Source: Fusarium oxysporum f. sp. lycopersici 4287
Lineage: Eukaryota; Ascomycota; Sordariomycetes; Hypocreales; Nectriaceae
DNA length: 64,000 nucleotides
Direction: 5' to 3'
Assembly (NCBI RefSeq): GCF_000149955.1
Contig: NC_030992.1
Span: 1,581,073-1,645,072, forward strand
The notes under the pieces are model-generated. The model was given only the letters and a program-made list of their open reading frames with translations, was not told where the DNA came from and searched no databases. Both the position numbers and the translations under genes were made by a program. Numbering within the stretch: the stretch's first letter is position 1; each line of letters begins with the position of its first letter. Below are positions 55,136-64,000 of this stretch, one piece after another.

Positions 55136-58100
55136 GGTGTTAGCAGCTCCCCTTCTTCAGAGAGGTACTATAAGTAAGGCTCCTTGTGGCGAAAGAAAAG
55201 AAGAACAAGAGCACGGTATGTCAAAGCTTTCAGAGCGAAGAAAACCTGGAGGAGAAAGTGCCACTGAACTGTTCAAGTTCTAGCGCCGAAGTTAAGAACT
55301 ATCAGCTCTGAAACGGTGAATGGGCATGTATATCATGAGTGCAAGATGTGCGAGTTGGTAACGCAAGACGTTGGACGTGTAAGTCACCTGCAGCGCAAGC
55401 TCGGGGAACCAAGGCGAGTGGGAAGCTTGGTGTGAGTAGGAATGGAAAAAGACGAAATCCACAAAGTGCCGGCCAGAAAAGGATTGCTCGGACTGTTGAG
55501 CAAAATAGAGAGGAGTCGCCATGGTGGAGGGTGAGGGTGGGCATCTTAATAGATTATAAAGGGCCCCAAGACTTGTATGGCCAGAAGGTCTCGCCAGCCT
55601 ATCTGGAGCGTCCCGCCGACGCGGGCATTGGGCACTCCCTGAGTTGGTCGAGCAGAGCCGCAAGTACGTACCCCAGCCTGAAGAGGCATCGGTAGAAGTG
55701 GAGCGCTGCGCTGATCCCATCTATTACTCTTCAGGACGACCTGCAGCAGCATGGGACTCCAGGCCTGACCTTGGCGGCCTCGCCCCGTCACCCTTGGGAT
55801 AAGATGGTGTGTGAGCCGGGACGGAGCCGTCAAGTTGAAGGGTACCTCAATGTAGTAACAATGCCAATTCCAATCTGGTGGCCGAGACGGAAGATGGGAG
55901 ATTGATGACTTGGGGGCTGTAGCTGCTAAGTGAGGTGGAATTTATCTCATAGGCTCTGTCCCAGGTCGGTATGCACTCGAATCCGAGTAACTATCAGACA
56001 TTTTCGAATTGACAACGGGCATGCATCGTTGAGAGAAGTCATATTGGCATTGTCTTCAGTCATTGGCGGCCATGTCCATGGCCGCTAATGTTAGTCCAAG
56101 GCACACCGGGTGAGTGAGCTTAACGCCACGCAACAGGACGGTAAGGCCCGTTCAGCCGCCATGTCAGTGTTGCACCAATGCGGATACGTGCCAGCGTGAG
56201 TGAGTCCGAGCATTCCTTGCAGCCGCAACGGCGATGTCGATGGCGATGGCGATGCGATGCTGGCGTTGAATGTTGATAGGCCTAGAGAGCAGGAACTGTG
56301 TCTGTGCCGGGAATGGGTAGGCCGGGGATGAGCGGAGCAAAGCAAGGCAAAGCACAATCCTCCGGCAAGCTGATGCTGATGGCTGGCCCAAGACAGTTTG
56401 ATGCAAGACGTCTCTTCTTGGTGACGGTTACCTCGAGTTGGGGCCATCATTGCGCGAGCGTGGATAGCCGCCCAAGTCAGAGAGAGCTTGTAGTATGTTA
56501 AACCCAGTAAAATCCGCGTTAGCGGGTTAGGATCGCAATTAGTGGCGGCTAATATTTTCCAAGAATGGCCCTTGAAACGTTTCATGACGAGTACGTGCTG
56601 TGTGTCTAGTCAGGGCTGAAGATGCTGACGATTTGGAGAACTCGATAAGAAAGTGAAACATCCCTTCCAATGATAGTTTTGACGAACCCCTCCTTATTCC
56701 CAAGAAGCGAGATCACTCACGGTTCAGGCAGATAACATAGTTGTGATGGGCGGACCAGCGACTTGTCCTTCCACCAGCTCCAGCTCCAGCTCGCGCTGGA
56801 GTTGGAGGATCGACGACAGGCGTTAACGTTCGTTAATTTAAGACAAGGATATGTCTTTCCAGCACTTAACTTCTGTGGGCTAAGTCTACCCAGATGAGCA
56901 CCTTAAAAAAGAAGGCAGCCATCGCCTACATCTTGACCAATAACAAGTGCTAGAAGGGGAGACTAGTGGATTGCTAGAGCCAACAGACTTACAAGCATTA
57001 CCTCGCCCGACCTGGGTCTTCGCTGTCACTGTTTGTGAGATCCCGCCCCATGCCATCCCGTACGGTGCAATTGACGAGGACAGAGGTAGGTGAATCTGAT
57101 TTACCGCACGGGTTTGGCTTTCAGCTCTCAATCCTATTGGCACAAAGACCCTTGTCAATATCGATCCTCAATGACACCCAGTTCCCAGTCTGATAGCCAA
57201 GAGTCCACCAACAGAGTCTTGAGAATGCCTGTCCATGTACTAAATTCTTCAGCGCCTACTCGGTACTAGCCTGTGTCATGTCATGAGAGAATAAGGGAGC
57301 ACGTTCGTGCCACAATCGAGAGCAGGTTCTCTGCGGTTGGTGTATCACCGAAAATTGAAAGAATAGAGCAATTTGAACAAACAATTGGGTCATCTCCTGT
57401 TCTGGACTTGGAAGACGGCACCGGTGTAAGTCACTATTGGCTCGGGGAGCAGGTCCAAGGTACGGGCCTTGTTCTTCATGACAGATATCAATTATGGATC
57501 ATCACAATACGGCAGCAGGGCTGAGTCCATAGCTACACCTCCATTCGCATGCATACGCCATGGGGGGTTGTCTAGGTCAGAGATTAATGTCTGCGAGGTG
57601 ATGTTACATGGATGAAGTATTAACAGCCCCCAATATGAGCCTTGGGACTGTCCCGTAATATTGTATGGCAAATGCATATCGAGTACTACGCTTCAGCTGA
57701 AGCAAGCTGGATGTTGGATTCATCTATTTTGAGCCATGTATGTACGAATACGTAAACTTACGTCTGCCATCTCGGTACCTTGATTTGACTGGATGAACCG
57801 AGTGCGTGGATTTAGGTAAAGTTCAATGCACATGGCTCTTCAACCTCTTTACAACTTGGCTCGAGTCAGAGTCAGCGCTGCACCACTCTCAACTACTACA
57901 TAACCAGGAAACGCAACTTGACAAGGTTAGATGTCAAGCGGAACCATTAGCCGCCGTTGTAGGCGTGAACTCATTTGTCCCCAATGACATGGCAGCTTTT
58001 TGAAATCTATCTCAAGTGTAAGGGGAACCAAAACTCTCAGTCATCCGGGTTGTCCATTCCACAACCATCGAGATGAGCCCCTCTCATGGCGATCCCTCTT

Positions 58101-59139
58101 CATGGATGGTTCGCGATGGTGCAGAGACCTTCGGTCCCTGTATTACACTTGATACCAGTCGTTGAGATGTATGTCTGGGCTCACTCGAGCGTTGGGAGGA
58201 TCGGTCTCTTCCCCAAACGTGGTGCAGATCTTATCTTCCGTGGGTAACCCCTGCGAGATAGCCTACCTACTCTACTGTACTTTCTTCAACCCCATGCCCC
58301 TGCTGGGAGAGCATGGGCCATGTTAGTGGTCCCTTGTGTAACATGACAAGTGATGTAGACTACCCAACGCGGCTCCTGGGGAAATGAGCAACTACCAGAA
58401 ACTCACAGCGGTGGCTTGGCTGACCCCTCCGATACCTATAGTTCCTTTTGTCGTCAATGAATCATGATGCTCCTGTGGCAAACATAGAATAGATGCCCGG
58501 CGAGGCAACTCGTGGGTCGGGTTCAGCTCCGAAGCATCTCATCCACATGGACCTCATGGCTGGTCTTGATCACGCCGCGGGAACTTATCCGGGGCGCCTG
58601 TTGGAGTGGCTTGAGACTGAGACAATAGTCCGCGCCATGCCAGTCGGTGTTCAACTAAAGTGGAAATACGTCGTATGCACCAGGGCACTATTCGAGCATG
58701 CGGACGGCACTCGAAGTTAGCATGTGCCCCTCTCTTCTTCACTTTGTTGATCCTACAGGGGCTGTTTGGTAATATCCTGGAGCAGACTCTCGCTAGTAAT
58801 TCGTGATAAATCAGGAGTACAGTTGCCCGACAGCTTATAATTGCCCTAACCGCCGTCGGGCCTAAAGCATTGCTATGACTGGGGGCGCATTGAAGCATCA
58901 ACATGCTCTTGATTTCTGCGCATCCTAGCCTTGTTGGAAGCTACAAAAGGCAACGATAAGATCAAAATCATTATATTATAAATACAAGTGCTTCCCAGGC
59001 AAAAACGACCCTCTGACTTTTGTAAATTGTAAATATTCAAACCTGACCACATGACGGGGGTATATCATTCGCATCATAAGAACAGAAAAGGGAGTATCCG
59101 CCGATTGTAATATAACATTGACGCACTGAACATAATAAG
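55136..59139. other. Intergenic region, 4 kb, between the two C2H2 genes
   Basis: No convincing gene. The 57273-57524 frame (+) reads fairly well for about 50 codons (RIREHVRATIESRFSAVG) and has a GTGTAAGT donor-like site after it, but I could not extend it into a second exon. The first 700 bp upstream of 55135 should hold the promoter of the first C2H2 gene. Confidence 0.4.
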
Positions 59140-61677
59140 CTAACTGTCGCTTGTAGATGGAATTGCGTGCCAAGTACAATTCTTACACGAACGTTGGTTG
59201 CACTCGCAACACAACGTGTTGTTGCTGAAACTGTTTTCAACAGCACAATTACACTGTTTGAGTGAGTCAGTTTAGTTGTGATTGGCATTTGGGCCGGAGC
59301 TCTACTTACACATGTCCACATATACATATCCTTCTTTCGACCTCGGCGATCTTCACCACTGTTTTCTGTTGAAACAGTGCTCTGAGGAGATATCGGGTCA
59401 GATGGGGATGATCCAGATGAGGATCCAGACTCATCTACCTGGGGTGCCGAGGGGACAATCCTGTGATCCTTCTCATGTATCCACTCGCTGATGTCTTTCT
59501 TGGGTACACGACGACCAGAGAAATGGTCATCGATGTGATCGCAACGTTTCGCCCAGGTGTTGTCCGTCTCTTTAATCTCAACAGTTTCCTGACAGAAGCC
59601 GCACCAAAAGTGAGCATCGCAGTGACGACCCTTTCGACAACCTTCAACTTTCTCTTCGAGCTTGCTAGTATCTGTAATCTCATGCTCCTTCGAAAGATGG
59701 TTCCGGAAGCTCTCACGGCGGTAGCAAACCTTGCCACAAGATTCAGCAGAATCAGACTTGGCACAGTCGCATATCCATGTCTCTAGCTGGTAATGCTGAA
59801 TGCTTTCATGTCTCTTCCAATCGTTCTTGCTTCCAAATGTCTTTTTACAATCGGCAAAGGTGCAACCGTATGGCTTTGAATGCCTCTTCTGGTGCTTCCT
59901 ATAGAAATTGTAAGCTAAGGTATTCAGCGTGTTGGCCAATAACACTTACTTCAGCTCGCACAGACGAGGAAATACTTTGTCACAATCCTGACATTTGTGA
60001 GGGTGTGTTTGGCTCTTGCTGCTCACTGTATCTAGTTTTGAAGCCTCCTCTCCGAGGCCTGCGAACCGCTTCTTCAGATAGCTTGCGATAAGTTCTTTGG
60101 GTATTTTATCAAGAAGGTCATCGTATGCTGATTCTGGGCTCACATCGGAGGGGTTTTCACTTTCTTTTTCGTGTAGGGGAATTGCTTTAGGAGTTCGTTG
60201 GGCTTCGTCAGCGTCAACCATTCTGACATCAGCCTGTTGGCTTCCTGAGTCTCCACTATTGCGAGAGACGTCTGTAGTCGTCCTTTCACCTTGCTGCACG
60301 CCGTCCATAGTTTCTAGTGCAACATCGTCCGGCTCTTCAGCTTCAGAAGCGGTGACATCGTCACCCGGCGCATCCTCCTCAGAAGCGGATACCGGCCATT
60401 GATTCGTTGGCAGAGCACTGCGTCCATGGATAATGCCAGGGTGAATGAAGTTCTCGTCACCTTCTCGTACTGTTGCAAGGCTTGATGCATCTCGATCAAA
60501 AGATAAAGAGGGTGGTCCTCGAGGAAGATTATTGGCACCGGATTGGGGTTGTGAAGCCCGTCGTTCACCATACGAGACACGGAAGGACAGAATTGTTGAG
60601 GGATGGGCCAAGCCAGGTAACTGTTCTTGTTCCTGGAGATATGCCATAGCACTCCCTCCCACGCCCTCGAGATCTTGTGACGGAACCGGACTGTAGTTTA
60701 TTAGCTAACTCTGGGTACCAGGGTAAAGTATGAGGCTAAAAAGGAAGGGCGAGAAAAGGCATACCGATGCACATATTCAGACAGGTCGTCATTGGCTGAA
60801 TATGTCTTTGCATGAATTCTCTGCAAATGTGACCGGAAGTTGTCTGCCCTTGGCCAGACTTTACTTTTCTTCGCACAATTGCCAATATTACACACAAAGG
60901 TGCGACCAGAAACAGTGCGGTCGCTATGTACAGTTCTCTTATGTCTGTCAAGATCGTTCTTAGAAGTGAAGCCTTTCTCACGCGAGCAGCCTGTAACGTC
61001 ACAGTGCCAAGGAAGAGAATGTTTTAATTCGTGTTTTCTAGACTTTATTAGCAAAGGGGTGATCAATAGAGGTCAAACCCATGTGCTCACCTTAGCTCGG
61101 AACGTGTACGGCATCGTTTCTGGCATTCACCACAAATCCAACGTCGTTCTCCACCAACCGGGGCCGTTGCAACGCTTGCGGGAGGATGAGGTCGGACCCA
61201 TTGGTCTTGATATAAGTGAGCATCGTTGGTGGCTGGTTGACACTGCAGTTGAAGGGTTTCTAAGTTTCTGTTGACAAGCTGCGCATCCGCATTTTGAGGT
61301 TCCAAATTTTGGACATCAGGGTCCATATCTTCGCCATAGGCAGAAGGGTTACCAATGCTATGAGTCAAGCGGCTTCCGTAAGCCGAATCCTCTGGGTTGG
61401 TATCACATTCTGACAAAAGTGGTTTGCTCCGATAGTCTTGATATGACGTTTGAAAGTTGGCAGATCCAATAAGTTGCGAACGGGTCTGGCCATCATTAGG
61501 CGCACCGAAGGCAAGAGGATTCCAGGGATCATCTCCAGCCCAGTTTTGCCAAAACGGGTTCGTGGTCTGATGTCTCTGCTGACCCAGAGCAGCCAGGTTC
61601 GAGCTCTGCTGTTGAGCCGCCTGTGGGGATACATTGGCGCCGCCTCGCTGGTCCTGTGGAGAGCTAAAGGAGTCCAT
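59140..61677 (-). CDS. Multi-finger C2H2 zinc-finger protein, probable transcription factor
   Basis: There are five exons: 61677-61091, 61037-60765, 60690-59950, 59898-59310 and 59253-59140, about 767 residues. The joints are supported because each splice restores a zinc finger: RTRSELR|KHELKH across intron 1 and LCELK|KHQKRH across intron 3. The N-terminus is Gln/Asn-rich. Finger block 1 (about 180-285) has CGECQKRCRTRSEL, CDVTGCSREKGFTSKNDLDRH and CNIGNCAKKSKVWPRADNFRSH. A Ser/Asp/Glu-rich spacer follows (about 290-510). Block 2 (about 515-640) has CQDCDKVFPRLCELKKH, CTFADCKKTFGSKNDWKRH and a long finger with CYRRESFRNHLSKEH. The short last exon adds a Cys cluster, WTC-CNC … CCECNQRSCKNC. 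A similar finger order to the neighbouring C2H2 gene suggests related regulators. Confidence 0.8.
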
Positions 61678-63266
61678 TGTGAGGGCTCAGTGCCGATATT
61701 GCTATCAGAGTGAACGGATACGATAAATATAGATAATGTGAAGCCGTACTGTATATCAGAGCAATACCGATAGTGGCAATAATGGAGAGCCCAGGGATGA
61801 TCGAGTAGATGGACAAAAGACGCCACAGCGATTCAAGAGCGGCTAGGGCCTCGAGTTAGCCGTTATATTGTAGCAGTGCATCATGTTCTGATCGAGTCGA
61901 TAGACTGGAGGGCTAAAGGTCATTCGACTTTGGAGGGGACAACAAGGTTCTCGACCCAACACTGGCGATCGAACTGAGTAGGGCACAGGGTAGAAACACA
62001 ACAAACAGAAGAATCAAAGGGAATCAAAAAGCATACATTAGGCTGAGGTCAATAGCAGGGTCCAGCGCAAACAAGCGTTGAGTCCAGGGTCCAACAAGGG
62101 ATCCAGGTCGGACGACTGATGACAGATACTAGCGTGAGGTCTGTGTCAAGTCAACACCGAGTCTGAAGGAGACAGGTCGAAGCCAAAGAGATCCCCAAGT
62201 GGTTGAGCGAGTTGGTTGGTAGCTACACTAGTGATAGTCGACTACCTATTAGGTATATGTCGTGTCGTGTTGTGCTTCGCGTCAGGGTGTCACTACCAAA
62301 GTAGTATGAGCCATGGGTAGGTAGGCACTGAGATCTATGGGTTGGCTTAGAAGAAGGCAGGAGGCAAAGGAGGATGGATGCAGAAGCGCAAATGAAGATG
62401 AAAGTGGCGGGGGGATGATGGGGAAATAGAGGAGGGAAGAGTCGCTGTGATGAAATAAAGTAATAGGACCGGAAGTATTGTATTTGGCAAAGTACAATTC
62501 TGGGTGAAATATGAGCGACTCTGTCTTCCCCAAACCGCCTCACTTTGAGGCTTTGCGATGCATTTGAACCAATCAGCATTCTTCTTTCAACCCCCAAGAT
62601 GCTAGGCATCCAGCGAGGCAACCTGCGTTCGCCCGCTGACGAAACTTAGTAGAAAGTGCGTTTTTGCGAACCATCAATTAATGATGCGGCTGAATTTGCA
62701 ATGGATCATCATATGTCTAGATACGTCACCAGCATATGACTAGAACATCTCCGTATAAGACCATTCGGTGTTCTTTTTCACAATTTGGCGCTTCGAACCA
62801 GTATCTGTTTACTTATCGTGTCACCCACGATCATCAGGACTAAACAAACGATCACGACTATTGCCGTCATTTTGTATCATCATCAACAATTAGAGCATAC
62901 GGCTTACTATACGACTGACTGTCCTGACTCACCAAAAAAAAAAAAAAATCAAAGAATAAAAGCTCAGCCGCTACAGTTTCCAGGCACAGCATTGATTCTC
63001 AGATGTATGTTGTTGCTTATAGTCGGCCTACGGAAAACGCCCCTTATTGCAAGTGCGCCAAGCTCTTTTTCACATCCAAACCATGACAATTATTCTCAAT
63101 TGTTGATATATTCTATTATGGAATACTCAGCTTATCATAATCATATACCTCTCTAGGACAGTCCCTAGAATACCCAATAGCACCTGGTGCACGCCTTTAT
63201 CTGCCTCTGGATAGCACCATTCTTCGTAACCTGACGATGTGGTCCGTTGTCTCTTCTCTCATCTAC
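61678..63266. other. Intergenic region, 1.6 kb
   Basis: This is the upstream region of the multi-finger gene. It contains an A15 run at 62934-62948. Open frames 62223-62621 and 62282-62533 (minus) are in CT/GA-rich promoter-like DNA and have no coding character. Confidence 0.45.
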
Positions 63267-63662
63267 TTATTTTGATCCAGCTCCATTTGGCCACATGCAT
63301 TCGTGCGGTTCTTCATTAGCCTTGGTAATATCTGCATCTTGCCGAAAATCCCACTCTTTATCCTGGATCAAAATCCTCGAGGCCGAATGTGGCTGAACGA
63401 AAACGATTCAAGATATCTGTTCATAATCCGGCTCAAATTTTAAGTGGCGGTAATAACCTGTTGGAGGATGAATGTATATCGTGCGAGGATCGTCGACCAT
63501 ACTCCAGCTCATGTCGAGACCCGTTGGGTTGAGAAAGACAACAGCACCACCAGTGGCTATTACATATGCCCGTCCCTCTCAACTTGAATCCTCGGTCAAT
63601 TCGAAACTCCAACACCCCACGACTCTCAAGTGAGAGGTGGCATTCGGGTTCTCGTTCGATGT
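63267..63662 (-). pseudogene. Possible pseudogene fragment with two in-frame TGA codons
   Basis: One minus-strand frame of 131 codons reads as plausible protein in three blocks: NATSHLRVVGCWSFELTEDS, then RAYVIATGGAVVFLNPTG … YIHPPTGYYRHLKFEPDYEQ, then IVFVQPHSASRILIQDKEWD, ending at TAA 63269-63267. The blocks are split only by TGA at 63581-63579 and at 63410-63408; both could come from CGA by a C to T change. A second minus frame (63684-63433, MKKHRNLNIEREPECHLSL…) is fully open and overlaps the first block, so the reading is ambiguous. I do not recognise the family. Confidence 0.33.
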
Positions 63663-64000
63663 TTAGATTACGGTGCTTCTTCATTGATACGACATTCCAG
63701 CTATCGCCAAAGAAGCTCTCCAGCTCAATTTAAATATTAAAAAAAAAAGAAGAAACAGAAGAAGCGCGGTGAAAACTCCGCCAACAAACTCCCATGAGAC
63801 ACACTGGGTAACACGAGACTCAGATCCTCACTGACCCCTCGTTCGGATAATCACTTTTTGTCTCTGCAGCCAGCTCTTTTCAGCGCTGCAAGGAAAATGT
63901 GCAGCTAATATCATCCTGGGTTGCAGATAGTCCATCGCATAGGTCGATTCCTTAAATATTTTGGAAGTCGATTGGATGATGAAGACTAGACCCTTGTATC
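63663..64000. other. Window end, no gene assigned
   Basis: AT-rich with an oligo-purine/oligo-pyrimidine tract near 63738-63757. It may be the upstream region of the minus-strand fragment. Nothing else is supported. Confidence 0.4.

Noticed and set aside
57273..57524. 83-codon plus frame with donor-like site as first exon of a gene
   Set aside because: No second exon with matching phase and protein-like reading could be found downstream.
1..64000. Secondary-metabolite or defence gene cluster
   Set aside because: No polyketide synthase, NRPS, terpene cyclase, P450 set, HET-domain or NLR gene was recognised; the genes belong to unrelated cellular processes.

Overview
This is a window of nuclear DNA from a filamentous ascomycete. 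Genes carry short introns (about 45-90 nt) with GT...AG ends and CTAAC/CTGAC-like branch sites, and genes lie on both strands separated by long intergenic stretches. A wetA conidiation regulator, an intact COP9 signalosome subunit 3 and a SUR7/PalI-type membrane protein point to the Pezizomycotina. The overall look suggests a Sordariomycete, possibly Fusarium, but that genus is an inference. I see no rRNA, tRNA, CRISPR array or intact transposon.

Layout. 1-5 kb: the 3' end of a GFA-type enzyme (+), a cysteine-module GPI-type surface protein (-), and a mitochondrial SpoU/MRM1-like rRNA methyltransferase (-). 5.4-10.8 kb: a Mit1/Mi-2-like chromatin remodeller (+), head-to-head with MRM1. 11.7-15.5 kb: a CCCH zinc-finger protein (+) and CSN3 (+). 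17.3-21.5 kb: a SUR7/PalI-family protein (-) divergent from a GPI-type PLC-like phosphodiesterase (+). 22.1-23.4 kb: a two-unit tandem repeat of about 669 bp with perfect hairpins. 25.2-27.8 kb: a DUF3433-type polytopic membrane protein (+). 31.1-33.5 kb: a TRP-like/flavin-carrier (FLC) channel family protein (+), convergent with wetA (-, 35.2-37.0 kb). 39.8-40.7 kb: an unidentified low-complexity protein (-). 40.7-47.4 kb: a gene-poor stretch. 47.4-48.9 kb: an AIM24-family protein (+) with a proline-rich N-terminus built from very small exons. 50.1-52.1 kb: an unidentified protein (+). 53.4-61.7 kb: two C2H2 zinc-finger genes (-) about 4 kb apart. The last 2.3 kb hold a possible decayed coding stretch.

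The genes look like ordinary housekeeping, regulatory and cell-surface functions rather than one pathway or a secondary-metabolite cluster. Recurrent themes are cell surface and membrane (Cys-rich GPI protein, SUR7, PLC-like, DUF3433, FLC) and gene regulation (remodeller, CCCH, CSN3, WetA, two C2H2 proteins). The least explained items are the hairpin-bearing tandem repeat, the two overlapping open frames at the remodeller C-terminus, short upstream ORFs before several genes, and two possible pseudogenes. All exon joints were worked out by eye from reading frames and splice sites. Manual residue positions are approximate.
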